Assembly (NCBI RefSeq): GCF_004770995.1
Contig: NZ_RQHW01000018.1
Location: 62,001 to 126,000 of the forward strand
Source: Leptospira idonii
Lineage (GTDB): Bacteria > Spirochaetota > Leptospiria > Leptospirales > Leptospiraceae
Direction: 5' to 3'
DNA length: 64,000 nt
The translations under genes were made by a program, and so were the position numbers. Below, piece by piece: positions 9,902-19,006 of the stretch. The notes beneath the pieces are model-generated. The model had not been told where the DNA came from. It did not search any database and worked only from the letters and a program-made list of their open reading frames with translations. How positions within the stretch are numbered: the first letter of the stretch is position 1; each line of letters starts with the position of its first letter.

Positions 9902-11050
9902 ATGAAAAAAGAAAAAGCAGAGAAAGCAGTAGATAAAGAAACCGACCAAAGAAAGCAGGCAATCGATGCCGCAGTCGGCCAAATTGAAAAACAATTTGGA
10001 AAAGGTTCCATTATGCGTCTTGGCGCAGACAACCGCATGGCAGAAGCCAGTGTTGTCTCTACAGGTTCCTTGGATCTGGACATCGCACTAGGTATCGGCG
10101 GGTTTCCTTCCGGTAGAATCGTAGAAATCTACGGCCCAGAATCCTCCGGAAAAACGACCCTCACTCTTTCCGCAATTGCACAAACGCAAAAAAAAGGGGG
10201 AATTGCAGCTTTTATCGATGCAGAACACGCCCTTGATCCTTCTTATGCAAAAAAATTGGGAGTCAATGTAGACGATCTTTTGGTCGCTCAACCAGACAAT
10301 GGAGAAGAAGCGTTAGAAATCTGCGAATCTTTGGTTCGTTCCAATGCAATCGACCTCATCGTAATCGACTCTGTGGCGGCCCTCGTTCCGAAAGCGGAAA
10401 TTGAAGGCGACATGGGAGACTCTCACATGGGCCTACAAGCAAGACTCATGTCTCAAGCTTTGCGTAAATTAACGGGAACCATCGCAAAATCAAACACAAC
10501 TGTCATCTTTATCAACCAAATCCGTATGAAAATCGGAGTGATGTTCGGTAGCCCGGAAACAACTACAGGTGGAAACGCTTTGAAATTCTATGCATCCATT
10601 CGATTGGATATCCGTCGCATCGAAACTCTCAAAGAGAAAGAAGAACCGATCGGAAACAGAGTGAGAGTGAAGGTAGTGAAAAACAAATGCGCCCCTCCTT
10701 TCCGTCAGGCGGAATTCGACATCATGTATGCAACAGGAATCAACATCGAAAGTTCACTCATTGATCTTGCAGTTCGTCATGACATCTTCTCCAAGGCAGG
10801 GTCTTGGTATTCTCACGGCTCTGAAAAAATAGGCCAAGGAAAAGAACAAGTCCGCAACTATCTATTGGAAAATCCTGAAATTTCTCGGACTGTGGAAAAT
10901 CAAATTCGAGATCTCAACGGGCTTCCGGTGCTAGACACTTCCAAAATCGCAACCAGAGAAGTGAAATCAGTAGAAAAAGAAAAGGAAACAAAATCCAAAC
11001 CGGTAAGTTTCTCTACTGAAAAATTCGAAGAGGTAGCGGTCGGAGAGTAA
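9902..11050 (+). CDS. recA: Recombinase RecA
   Basis: 382 aa, full length. The protein forms ATP-dependent filaments on single-stranded DNA, drives strand exchange and stimulates LexA self-cleavage. Visible are Walker A GPESSGKT (residues 78-85), Walker B in [10 protein letters not shown], the L1/L2 DNA loops ([21 protein letters not shown], and the region after [21 protein letters not shown]) and the C-terminal acidic tail. An in-frame stop eight bases upstream fixes the ATG at 9902. It is followed by a strong terminator, so it is transcribed alone; no recX is seen. Confidence 0.98.
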   Translation: MKKEKAEKAVDKETDQRKQAIDAAVGQIEKQFGKGSIMRLGADNRMAEASVVSTGSLDLDIALGIGGFPSGRIVEIYGPESSGKTTLTLSAIAQTQKKGGIAAFIDAEHALDPSYAKKLGVNVDDLLVAQPDNGEEALEICESLVRSNAIDLIVIDSVAALVPKAEIEGDMGDSHMGLQARLMSQALRKLTGTIAKSNTTVIFINQIRMKIGVMFGSPETTTGGNALKFYASIRLDIRRIETLKEKEEPIGNRVRVKVVKNKCAPPFRQAEFDIMYATGINIESSLIDLAVRHDIFSKAGSWYSHGSEKIGQGKEQVRNYLLENPEISRTVENQIRDLNGLPVLDTSKIATREVKSVEKEKETKSKPVSFSTEKFEEVAVGE

Positions 11051-11084
11051 ATAATAACTAACGGCTTTCTTTTTAGGAACCATT

Positions 11085-11122
11085 GACCGGTGCCGATTTT
11101 ATATCGGCTCCGGTCTTTTTTT
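11085..11122 (+). terminator. Rho-independent terminator of recA
   Basis: A hairpin pairs GACCGG and GCCGAT with ATCGGC and CCGGTC, with one T-T mismatch and a loop of about 5 bases, followed by seven T residues. It lies 35 bases after the recA stop. Confidence 0.92.
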
Positions 11123-11144
11123 ATCCACACGGAAAGCTCGGTCT

Positions 11145-11633
11145 TTAAACGAAATTCAGTCCTAACAATTGATGGATTGCCTGTAATAAACGATCCGGCT
11201 CGTCCCAAGGTTTAGTAAGCATGATGCTGTTTTGATCGCCGCTATATGTGGACAGAATGTTCTTTCTAGTAGGGAACTCCCCCACCACAATCATTGGAAG
11301 GTCAGGATGTAATCTTTTGGCGCCTTCGAGCAGTTTATTTCCGGAAAGAAAAGGAGTTTTGATATCGGAGATCAATAGATCGGGCTTGTAAGAAGCTAAA
11401 TACTGCAAAGCCACTTCGGGACCTCGGAAGTCCATAATATTAAACTTCACTCCTTTGGAACTTCTAACCACATGCATTAACTCCTGCTTCATGAAAGAAG
11501 AAATCGGCTTCATATCATCGACCATCACGATCTTGACCGCCCTTTCTCTGTTACCGTTTTGTCCCAAATTTCGATACAGAGAATCTTCTCTCAATCGATC
11601 CACGTTATCCATCAATTCCATTCCTTTTTTCAC
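11145..11633 (-). CDS. Single-domain response regulator (orphan receiver)
   Basis: 162 aa. A receiver domain occupies residues about 30-160: acidic pair in MVDDMK, phospho-acceptor Asp in LLISDIK, and Lys in LTKPWDE. The Thr/Ser that normally follows beta-4 is replaced by Gly (IVVGEF), so phosphorylation-driven switching may be altered. There is no output domain and no kinase next to it. The longest frame begins at GTG 11633; ATGs at residues 5 and 8 are equally plausible, and about 30 residues precede the receiver fold. It converges on the recA terminator. Confidence 0.8.
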   Translation of the reverse strand: MKKGMELMDNVDRLREDSLYRNLGQNGNRERAVKIVMVDDMKPISSFMKQELMHVVRSSKGVKFNIMDFRGPEVALQYLASYKPDLLISDIKTPFLSGNKLLEGAKRLHPDLPMIVVGEFPTRKNILSTYSGDQNSIMLTKPWDEPDRLLQAIHQLLGLNFV

Positions 11634-11969
11634 TCCGCAAACAGGCCAAAAACTTCTTACATTTTTGTGGTACCTACCGAGAAAAATAAGACGGAAAAAA
11701 GAATCGGATTTGAGCAGATGTACGTAAAAAAACAGAATCTTTTAGAGAAAAGGAACGGGCAGCAGGATCCCTAATTTACGTTTAGAAAAACCATTCTTCC
11801 GATTGAAAAAAGATTTTTGAAAAAACTATACCACGGTTTGGTAGCATCTGAGGATTTTTAGATTGTTGCAGGAAAGCCTCCAAATCATTTCCTTTCTTTT
11901 CCGTTCCTTAGGGTTTCCTATGAAATTGAAATAGAGTCAGGCACATCTTAAAATTCACCCCGACACAAC
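11634..11969. other. Intergenic region between divergent response regulator and lipoprotein
   Basis: 336 bp with no convincing coding frame. It must carry promoters in both directions. I see only a weak short inverted repeat (TACCA-N5-TGGTA near 11829) and AT-rich stretches, nothing I can assign. Confidence 0.4.
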
Positions 11970-13028
11970 ATGACACGAAACATTATTTTCCTTCTCACAT
12001 TTTCTCTAACCACTTTCTTCATTTCCTGCCAAGGGATGGAGGTAAAAAAACAAGACGAGTCTATTCGCCTAACATACGATATTTGGTCCGGTCTTGTTCC
12101 CTTTTCCCTCGCATCGGAACATTCACAGGAAATGGAATCTTCCTGGAAAATTATGAATGAAACAAGGAAAAAAATAGAGAATTTTGCAGAGTCCCAATCT
12201 TTCCATCCGAAACAAAAAACGATTCTTTATCCTTTCAGCGGGATCGATGTATTGAATCTATTCTCCTTTTTCCCAAAGGGAGAAAGATACATTCTGTTCG
12301 GATTGGAAGATCCCGGTTATCCTTTCGATTGGGATTCAAAATCCGATTCGGAAAAGAAAACGGTTCTTTCGGGAATCAGAAATCTTTCTTCCCATCTTGC
12401 AGGAAGAAACTATTTCACTTATAGAAAAATGAAAGAAGAGACGAAAAAACCGGCTCTCTCTGGCGCATATCCTGTGTTTGTAGCCTTTTTAAGAAGATTG
12501 GGAAAGGAAATTACGGATTCTAAATTTGAATCTATCGAATCTGCCAAAGGAACCTGGAAAGGATTTACGATCGAGTTTTACGATCCTGCCATAGGTAAAA
12601 AACAAACACTCACCTATTTTAAAATTTTTCTCACAGGGAAAGAAGGAGAACCGGGAGACGGACTCTATGAATACTTTTCCAGCTTAGGTCCGAAAGCGAT
12701 CTTCACAAAATCCGCCGAATATCTGTTTCATGGAGAAAAAAGGGAGAAGTTCAGATCCCTTCTTCTGAAAGATACCGAGTTAGTCGTTCAAGACGATTCC
12801 GGATTTCCATTGCGTTTTTTCCCCAAAGAAAACTGGGAACGAACCTTATTCGGCCGTTATGAAAAATCGTGGAATCTTTCCGGAGCGGTAGAGCCTGAAT
12901 CACAAACGGAATTGAAAGAAATCAGCAAGGAGATCGACAATCCTCCCCTTCCTTTTCCATTCGGATACGGTTTTTTAGGAACGAAAGATAACAAACAATC
13001 ATCGATTCTAGTGGCTAGAAAAAAATAA
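11970..13028 (+). CDS. Lipoprotein of unknown function, 352 aa
   Basis: The N-terminus has a basic start, a hydrophobic core and a lipobox FFISC, with Cys20 as the probable lipidated residue, followed by charged residues. The mature protein is rich in Lys, Glu and aromatic residues and contains YPFSGIDVLNLFSFFPKGER and ILFGLEDPGYPF around residues 87-120. I cannot assign a domain. Location at the inner or outer membrane cannot be decided, since spirochaetal sorting rules are poorly defined. It appears to stand alone, with its own promoter upstream and a possible hairpin terminator downstream. Confidence 0.75.
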   Translation: MTRNIIFLLTFSLTTFFISCQGMEVKKQDESIRLTYDIWSGLVPFSLASEHSQEMESSWKIMNETRKKIENFAESQSFHPKQKTILYPFSGIDVLNLFSFFPKGERYILFGLEDPGYPFDWDSKSDSEKKTVLSGIRNLSSHLAGRNYFTYRKMKEETKKPALSGAYPVFVAFLRRLGKEITDSKFESIESAKGTWKGFTIEFYDPAIGKKQTLTYFKIFLTGKEGEPGDGLYEYFSSLGPKAIFTKSAEYLFHGEKREKFRSLLLKDTELVVQDDSGFPLRFFPKENWERTLFGRYEKSWNLSGAVEPESQTELKEISKEIDNPPLPFPFGYGFLGTKDNKQSSILVARKK

Positions 13029-13038
13029 CTTAGATAGA

Positions 13039-13062
13039 TGCGGCTCAAATATTGGGGCCGCA
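13039..13062. terminator. Possible bidirectional hairpin between convergent genes
   Basis: TGCGGCTC pairs with GGGCCGCA across an 8-base loop, 8 pairs including one G-U. No strong T tract follows on the plus strand; on the minus strand a T-rich stretch follows after about 15 bases. Confidence 0.4.
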
Positions 13063-13077
13063 GATACCTACCACAGT

Positions 13078-13926
13078 TCATTTTTTAGAACTCAACCGGA
13101 TCAATTCTTCCGTGACCAAAGAAGATAGAATTTTTCCGGAAACATCATTCAAATGAATTCCGTCAGTCAATAAAAGGTATCCGTTGTCTTCGGAGATATC
13201 GTTCCAAGATTTCGTAGTGGAATAGTATTTCAAAATGGAAACATACATTCCCCAAGGATTTCTTTTGTATTCCTTTAATTCCTTTTCGGGAGATTCTTTG
13301 AGCTTATTCACCAATGTTTCATTCAAAGGAATATAACCGGTTTTTTCCTCGGAGGCGATTTTTTTTATTATCTTAGAATAATCCATCGATCTTTGCAAAG
13401 GAATGGAATCCAACGCCTCCCCCAAAGGAGGAATCGAAATCAACACCAACTGTGAGTTTCGATTCTTTTTCAAGAACCGAACGATTGTCTTATAATTTTC
13501 TTGAAAGCGAGACTCTGTAGGATTTTCTTTCAAACCCCATTTTTTCTGATATGATAGAAACTCCCCTTCATTCAAAGAAGCCTTCAGGTCATTGGTTCCT
13601 ATCAATAAAAAAATGATATCGGGAGATAGTTTCTCTATATTCTCAAATTGTTCTATGATCTGATCTGTGAGTCTGCTGTTGATTCCTTCGTTTATAAAAT
13701 TAAAACGATCATGATCGTGATTTTGTTTCACATCGTTCACATAATTAAAGGATACGGTCCCATGAGTGATACTGTCTCCTAAAAACAAAACAACAGGACG
13801 AGCAGGTTTTCCTTTTTGCAAACTGTTCTCTATATTGTTTTCTGGGATTTTCGTTGCCTGAAAGAACGCACATCCGCAAAAAAGAAAAAATATAAGTGAG
13901 AATAAACCTTTATTCAAAAATTTCAT
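13078..13926 (-). CDS. SGNH/GDSL-family hydrolase, lipoprotein
   Basis: 282 aa. The signal peptide ends in a lipobox FCGC (Cys19). SGNH blocks follow: block I LGDSITHG with catalytic Ser52, block II Gly in NEGINS, block III GTND with Asn112, and block V DGIHLN near residue 262, supplying Asp and His. This is a complete esterase/lipase active site. Such envelope-anchored enzymes remove acyl or acetyl groups from lipids or glycans; the substrate here is unknown. The stop is at 13078 and the upstream methyltransferase ends 3 bp before the ATG, so the two are probably cotranscribed. Confidence 0.87.
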   Translation of the reverse strand: MKFLNKGLFSLIFFLFCGCAFFQATKIPENNIENSLQKGKPARPVVLFLGDSITHGTVSFNYVNDVKQNHDHDRFNFINEGINSRLTDQIIEQFENIEKLSPDIIFLLIGTNDLKASLNEGEFLSYQKKWGLKENPTESRFQENYKTIVRFLKKNRNSQLVLISIPPLGEALDSIPLQRSMDYSKIIKKIASEEKTGYIPLNETLVNKLKESPEKELKEYKRNPWGMYVSILKYYSTTKSWNDISEDNGYLLLTDGIHLNDVSGKILSSLVTEELIRLSSKK

Positions 13927-13929
13927 AAA

Positions 13930-14553
13930 CTATACCGATTTTCTACCCACAAATCGAATGACAGAACCTTTCCCGTTATGATAAAGACCTTCATTCAATT
14001 CAATTTCCTGTTCTACCATCTGAATCACTTCGTAATCCGCAAAATCGGATTTTAACTCTTCGATGGAAAACAACATACCTATCTCTTTAGGGCCTCCTAC
14101 TTTTTCGTTCTTAGTAACATAATCGATATGTTTTTTACTAAATGCTTCAAAGATCAGGATTCCTCCTTTCTTCAGATATGGATTCAATGTTCGGTGGTAT
14201 AAAGATTTTACTTCCGTTGGAAAATGAGCATAGATGAGTGCGATCGCATCGAATTGATTCGGATGGAACTGAAGATTCTGCAGTTCGCCTACCTGGTAAT
14301 CGATAGAAACTTGGTTTTTCCGAGCGAGCAAAGAAGCTTTCTTTTTTCCTTCTTCACTGATATCGAAAGCAAAAGTATTCCAACCCAGCTTGGCTGCGAA
14401 TACTGCGTTCCGCCCTTCTCCTTCCGCACCAAACAGAATCGCTCCGGGCTTTAGTTTCTCCAACTGTTCTTTTAGAAAAACATTCGGCTCTATCCCGAAA
14501 GCAAACTCTTCCTTCTCATAACGTTCGTCCCATCTTTTTGTCCAAGCATCCAT
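13930..14553 (-). CDS. SAM-dependent methyltransferase (TPMT/TehB-like class I)
   Basis: 207 aa. The start W-x3-RY-x4-EFAFGIEPN and the glycine-rich motif [16 protein letters not shown] (residues about 42-57) fit small class I methyltransferases related to thiopurine methyltransferase and Teh[10 protein letters not shown] supplies the acidic residue binding the SAM ribose. It acts in the cytoplasm, probably on a small molecule. It is 3 bp from the SGNH gene and about 40 bp from the aldo/keto reductase, all on the same strand, so an operon is likely. No substrate can be named. Confidence 0.85.
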   Translation of the reverse strand: MDAWTKRWDERYEKEEFAFGIEPNVFLKEQLEKLKPGAILFGAEGEGRNAVFAAKLGWNTFAFDISEEGKKKASLLARKNQVSIDYQVGELQNLQFHPNQFDAIALIYAHFPTEVKSLYHRTLNPYLKKGGILIFEAFSKKHIDYVTKNEKVGGPKEIGMLFSIEELKSDFADYEVIQMVEQEIELNEGLYHNGKGSVIRFVGRKSV

Positions 14554-14592
14554 ATTCTATAGAAGATTCGATCGCAAAGGATTGTCAATGAT

Positions 14593-15423
14593 TCAAACTA
14601 CGGAAGTAGGATCCCAACAAGTACGAAAGTCTTCATTCCAAGTTTCCATAGACTTCATATCCTCGTCAGAAATCTGAAAGTCGAATACATCCGCGTTTTC
14701 CCGAATCCTCTCCGACTTCACCGATTTAGGAATGACCACCAAACCTTTTTGCAAAGACCATCGGATTAGAATTTGCGCATTTGTTTTTCCATAGCTAGCG
14801 GCAAGTTTTCCGATTCTAGGATCTTGCAGCTTTTGCCCATGAGCTAACGGGCTATAGGCTTCCAGGAGAATCCCTTTCTCTTGGCAGAATTGAAGTAGTT
14901 TCGAATCGTTCAAAAAAGGATGGAACTCCACTTGATTCATGGCAGGAACCAAAGAAGATGAAGAAAGAAGTTCTTTCAAATGAGGAATCATAAAATTACT
15001 AACCCCTACGGATTTTGCCTTTCCTTCCTCTTTGATTTTTTCCAAGGCTCTCCAAGATTCTTTTCTTTTTTCAGAAACAGGAAAATGGATCAAATACATG
15101 TCCACATAATTTGTTCCTAATTTTTCCAAAGAACGATCAATGGCCCGTAAGGCGGAATCGTATCCTTGGTCCGCATTCCAAAGTTTGGTGACTAAAAAAA
15201 TGTCTTTTCTGGGGATTTTCGAATCGCGAATCGCCTTTCCCACATCCTCTTCGTTTCCATAGATGGCAGCGGTATCTATATGCCTATAACCTAATTCCAA
15301 TGCGGAAAGAACAGACGAATAACATTCTTTAGGTTTTGACTTCCATACTCCCAGCCCCAAAACGGGGACGGATACGGATTGGTTTGTAGGAAGAGAAGAA
15401 TTCGGGGATTGAATCGATGCCAT
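14593..15423 (-). CDS. Aldo/keto reductase
   Basis: 276 aa TIM-barrel NADPH-dependent oxidoreductase of the 2,5-diketo-D-gluconate / methylglyoxal reductase type. The catalytic tetrad is Asp50, Tyr55 ([12 protein letters not shown]), Lys80 (LVTKLW) and His113 (LIHFP). The NADP-binding end is [13 protein letters not shown], with Lys and Arg contacting the 2'-phosphate. It reduces small aldehydes and ketones in the cytoplasm, likely for detoxification. It probably starts the operon with the methyltransferase and esterase. Confidence 0.92.
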   Translation of the reverse strand: MASIQSPNSSLPTNQSVSVPVLGLGVWKSKPKECYSSVLSALELGYRHIDTAAIYGNEEDVGKAIRDSKIPRKDIFLVTKLWNADQGYDSALRAIDRSLEKLGTNYVDMYLIHFPVSEKRKESWRALEKIKEEGKAKSVGVSNFMIPHLKELLSSSSLVPAMNQVEFHPFLNDSKLLQFCQEKGILLEAYSPLAHGQKLQDPRIGKLAASYGKTNAQILIRWSLQKGLVVIPKSVKSERIRENADVFDFQISDEDMKSMETWNEDFRTCWDPTSVV

Positions 15424-15485
15424 ATATACTTGGACATCGATTCAAACAGAGAAATGAGATAAAAACTAGAAGAAAAAAATTTACT

Positions 15486-16343
15486 TTAGATTTCGAATAC
15501 TCCTGCAGGCTTCAAAGGGCAAAAAGATGCCTGAACATACACCTGAGCGGGAGGGGGATTATAACCGCCGCATTGAGAAATGTTCTGATACGCCATTCCT
15601 GCGAGAAAAGCATAAGTGAGCCCAAGTCTTTCATAGTTCTTTTTGCACTCCTCGAAAGATTCTCTCGTATAAATTTCGGAATCCTTCAGCCCGGATACCA
15701 TCTTAAAAACGGCGGCAGGGAACAAAGCCTCCAAACTCAGAACACTTGAAAAACTGGTGGAACTTGCCGTAGAAGAAGTATTCGGTCTAGGGTTGAGGGA
15801 AAGAGTATAACTCGTATCGGATGCCGAAGTAGTAGAACAAAGAATAGAAACCGCTTTCGTAGAAGACGATAAGGTAAATGGGGAAGTAGTAGAGATGGTG
15901 ATGGCAGTTGCCAACAAAGCGTCCGATGTAGCATAACATGTCACAGAGGAACTGGTCAAAGTAGGATAAACCGAAATCGACTCGGTAAGAGATACCGAGG
16001 TTTTCCAAGTTTGGGAATTCCCTATGGAAACGGAGCCTTGCAAGTTAACATTCGTATAATCCTTAGGAGAAGGCAGGATGAAATCAGGAGAAGAATCATC
16101 TGAATAAGATCCGATGCATGTTTTTGCGACTCCCCTTTGCGTGGAGCTGGACGAACCGGATGTACTTAAAATATTGAGACTGGCAACCAAACTTAAAGGA
16201 ACGAGTGTTTCGTCCACTTTCTTCAATTCCGATTTCACATCTTTACCTGTGATCGTTCCCTTGTTCAAAGAAAAAGGCACAACATTACATTCGAAAAACA
16301 AAAAAGATAAGAATATACAAATTAGATAAAAAGTATTTTTCAC
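15486..16343 (-). CDS. Ser/Thr-rich lipoprotein, unknown function
   Basis: 285 aa. The start is a GTG at 16343, with GAGG ten bases upstream. The signal peptide ends in FLFFEC, a loose lipobox with Cys19. The middle part (residues about 60-200) is very rich in Ser and Thr (STSGSSSSTQ, SSSTKAVS), which suggests an extended surface or periplasmic protein. The C-terminus has four Cys, including FEECKKNYERLGLTYAF. I do not recognise the family, though the pattern is common among leptospiral lipoproteins. It stands alone. Confidence 0.72.
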   Translation of the reverse strand: MKNTFYLICIFLSFLFFECNVVPFSLNKGTITGKDVKSELKKVDETLVPLSLVASLNILSTSGSSSSTQRGVAKTCIGSYSDDSSPDFILPSPKDYTNVNLQGSVSIGNSQTWKTSVSLTESISVYPTLTSSSVTCYATSDALLATAITISTTSPFTLSSSTKAVSILCSTTSASDTSYTLSLNPRPNTSSTASSTSFSSVLSLEALFPAAVFKMVSGLKDSEIYTRESFEECKKNYERLGLTYAFLAGMAYQNISQCGGYNPPPAQVYVQASFCPLKPAGVFEI

Positions 16344-16423
16344 TTATTATAAACCTCTAATTCTTCACACTTTTCACCTAACCTTGTAAGAGCAATCGAA
16401 ATAGAGTATTACGGGAAAACGGC

Positions 16424-16462
16424 AGGATAAAAAAGTATTCCCGGAATTACATCCGGGAATAC
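16424..16462 (-). terminator. Rho-independent terminator of clpB
   Basis: On the minus strand an 11-bp perfect stem (GTATTCCCGGA / TCCGGGAATAC, loop 6) spans 16435-16462 and is followed by six T residues to about 16424. It begins about 15 bases after the clpB stop. Confidence 0.93.
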
Positions 16463-16477
16463 ACATTGTTCGGCTTT

Positions 16478-18865
16478 TTAAGATCGGACTTCGGCGAACG
16501 ACTCAAGCTTTTGAAACTTCAAACCTTCTCCGTCCCAATCCGCTCTATATTTACCTTCCGGTATGGTTCCGGATAAAATCTCTTTCGCCAAAGGCCTGTT
16601 GACGATTCGATTGAAAACGCTGTTCAACGGCCTTGCTCCGAACTTAGGATCGTAACCTTGTTCCGTAAGAATTCTTTCCGTACTTTCGGAGAGTTCGATC
16701 ACGATTCCTTTCACCTTCAACCTTTCGTTCAAAAGTTTCACTTGTTTATCGATTAACTTTTCCATTACGGAAGAATCGATCGAATGATAAGTGAGAATCG
16801 CATCCAATCTTCCCAGAACCTCCGGTTTGAAATCGGAATGGATGTCCCTGGAATTCGTAGTCAAAAGAACGATCGTATTTTTAAAATTGATCGTTCTTCC
16901 TTTATTATCCGTTAAACGACCATCATCCAAAATCTGAAGCAAGATGTCAGAAAAATCGGGATGCGCTTTTTCCACCTCATCGAACAAAATCACAGAGTAT
17001 GGTTTTCTTCGGATCGCCTCCGTTAAAACTCCTCCTTCTTCGTAACCGACATAACCTGCAGGAGCGCCGATCAATTTGGCTACGGAATGTTTTTCGGAGA
17101 ACTCGGAAAGATCGAATCGAACCAAACTGGATTCATGATCGAAAAGAAATTTAGCCAAAGCCTTAGCCGTCTCAGTTTTTCCCACACCAGTAGGCCCTTT
17201 CAAAAGAAAAGAACCGAGAGGTCTGTGTTCCGAAGAGATTCCCGCATAACTCGTCAGCAAAGTTTCTGCGATTTCACGAATCGCTTCTTTTTGGCCGAAG
17301 ACTGCGGAATTCAAATCTGCTTCCAGTTCCAAAAGGTTTTCCTGTTTGGTCTTCAGAATTTTCTCCACAGGAATCCCTGTTTGGCGAGAAATCACATTTC
17401 CTATATGGGTTCTTTCCAAAATCCATTCGTTTTGAAAGGTTTCCAACTCCTTCTCTAGCTCGGGAAGAATCGCATATTTCAAACGGGAAGCTTCCGTATA
17501 ATCCGCCTTTTGTTGGGCCGCTTCCAAATCGAATTTAACTCGATCGATTTTATTTTTGATGGAAGCGACTTGTTTCAAGGAATTCACTTCCTTCTCCCAC
17601 TCCGCTTTTCCGACGGAAAACTTTTTCTCCAGTTCTTCTATCTCTTTCAATATCTCTTCATTCTTTTTCTCCACTTGAGCGTAGATCTTTTTGGAACGAA
17701 TCTCACTTTCTAATTCCGCCAAATGAGCAGGCATCGCCTCTGCGGAAAGTTTCAAAGCGGAAGCCGCTTCATCCACCAAATCAATCGCCTTGTCCGGAAG
17801 ATTCTTATCGGTAATGTATTGATCAGAAAGAAACACAGCCGCATAGATGGCATCGTCGGAAATTTTAATTCCATGGTGAATCTCGTGTTTGTCTCGAATC
17901 CCCATTAAAATTTCAATCGCATCTTCCTTAGTAGGCTCATTGACCGGAACGGAACGGAATCTTCGTTCTAGTGCAGCATCACCTAATATATATTTTTGAA
18001 ACTCTTCCGGCGTAGTTGCACCAATGCAATGTAAGTCGCCTCTGGCAAGAGCTGGCTTCAAAAGATTAGCTGCATCCATAGCTCCTTCCGTTCTTCCTGC
18101 ACCGACCAACTGATGTATTTCATCGATAAAAAGAACAGCTTCCCCTGCACGCGATTTTACGAAGCGTAGAAGATGCTGCAATTTTTCCTCAAACTCTCCC
18201 CTGTATTTCGTACCAGCCATAAGCTGTCCCATATCCAAGGAATAGATCGTTTTGCCTCTTAAAACATCGGGGACTCTTCCCTTTACGATTTGATCGGCCA
18301 AACCTTCCACAATGGCGGTCTTTCCTACTCCCGCTGAACCGACTAACACAGGATTGTTTTTGGATCTTCTCCCTAAAATTTCCATTACGGAACGGATTTC
18401 TTTCGTTCTTCCGATCACAGGATCCAATTTACCGGCTTTAGCTTGTTCGTTGAGATCGATGAGGAAATTGGGAATCTCTTCGTCCGTTTCCTTTATATTC
18501 AAATCGTTATAATCGATTTTCAGCTCTGGAACGATATTGGGCAAAAACTTCAAAAAGTCGGCTTCCTTCAGTTCTTCTCTGCCGTTTTCGGCGGCTCTGG
18601 AAGATGCCATCGTCACCCATTGGGATAATTTCGGCGAAGTTCTTAGATTCTCAAACCGCACCTCGGAAGAGGCTCTAGGCTGCTTTCCTACGGCTTCCTC
18701 CACATTCGCTTTGTATTTCTGTAATGCCTTCCCGGAATAGGAAGAGGGATGAGAGATGAGCCCCCAAAGCAAATGGTAAGGAGAAATTTCGGTATTTTGT
18801 CTGCGAATGGCCTCAGTTTGGGCGATGTCCAGAGCCCCCTGCACGACAGAATCAAATTGTTTCAT
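16478..18865 (-). CDS. clpB: ClpB-type AAA+ disaggregase, short form
   Basis: 795 aa, against about 860 in typical ClpB. The shortfall lies partly in the N-terminal Clp repeats (residues 1-140) and partly after the second Walker B, where about 27 residues around the usual TSN-x-GS segment are missing ([11 protein letters not shown] here). First AAA: Walker A GSAGVGKT (176-183), Walker B VLFIDEI. A coiled-coil M domain spans about 380-485, which marks ClpB rather than ClpA/C. Second [11 protein letters not shown] (557-564), [12 protein letters not shown] and sensor-2 GARPL. ClpB threads aggregated proteins with DnaK. GGAGGG precedes the ATG. A CIRCE-like operator lies 17-43 bp upstream, so HrcA control is likely. 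Confidence 0.9.
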   Translation of the reverse strand: MKQFDSVVQGALDIAQTEAIRRQNTEISPYHLLWGLISHPSSYSGKALQKYKANVEEAVGKQPRASSEVRFENLRTSPKLSQWVTMASSRAAENGREELKEADFLKFLPNIVPELKIDYNDLNIKETDEEIPNFLIDLNEQAKAGKLDPVIGRTKEIRSVMEILGRRSKNNPVLVGSAGVGKTAIVEGLADQIVKGRVPDVLRGKTIYSLDMGQLMAGTKYRGEFEEKLQHLLRFVKSRAGEAVLFIDEIHQLVGAGRTEGAMDAANLLKPALARGDLHCIGATTPEEFQKYILGDAALERRFRSVPVNEPTKEDAIEILMGIRDKHEIHHGIKISDDAIYAAVFLSDQYITDKNLPDKAIDLVDEAASALKLSAEAMPAHLAELESEIRSKKIYAQVEKKNEEILKEIEELEKKFSVGKAEWEKEVNSLKQVASIKNKIDRVKFDLEAAQQKADYTEASRLKYAILPELEKELETFQNEWILERTHIGNVISRQTGIPVEKILKTKQENLLELEADLNSAVFGQKEAIREIAETLLTSYAGISSEHRPLGSFLLKGPTGVGKTETAKALAKFLFDHESSLVRFDLSEFSEKHSVAKLIGAPAGYVGYEEGGVLTEAIRRKPYSVILFDEVEKAHPDFSDILLQILDDGRLTDNKGRTINFKNTIVLLTTNSRDIHSDFKPEVLGRLDAILTYHSIDSSVMEKLIDKQVKLLNERLKVKGIVIELSESTERILTEQGYDPKFGARPLNSVFNRIVNRPLAKEILSGTIPEGKYRADWDGEGLKFQKLESFAEVRS

Positions 18866-18881
18866 AGATAGAATCCCTCCA

Positions 18882-18908
18882 TTAGCACTCTAAGCTTTAG
18901 ACTGCTAA
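18882..18908 (-). promoter_or_regulatory. CIRCE element (HrcA operator) upstream of clpB
   Basis: On the minus strand it reads TTAGCAGTC, nine bases, GAGTGCTAA. The CIRCE consensus is TTAGCACTC-N9-GAGTGCTAA, so 17 of 18 conserved positions match; the single difference is in the left arm. It ends 17 bases before the clpB ATG and overlaps the leader. HrcA would repress clpB at normal temperature. Confidence 0.88.
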
Positions 18909-19006
18909 TTTGTCCAAAAATAAAATCTTTTTCCATAGAAATCGGTTTTGAAAAAGATTTTGGAAAATCACTTTCCCTCTTTCTGCGAACCTGCATCTTC
19001 ATCCGG

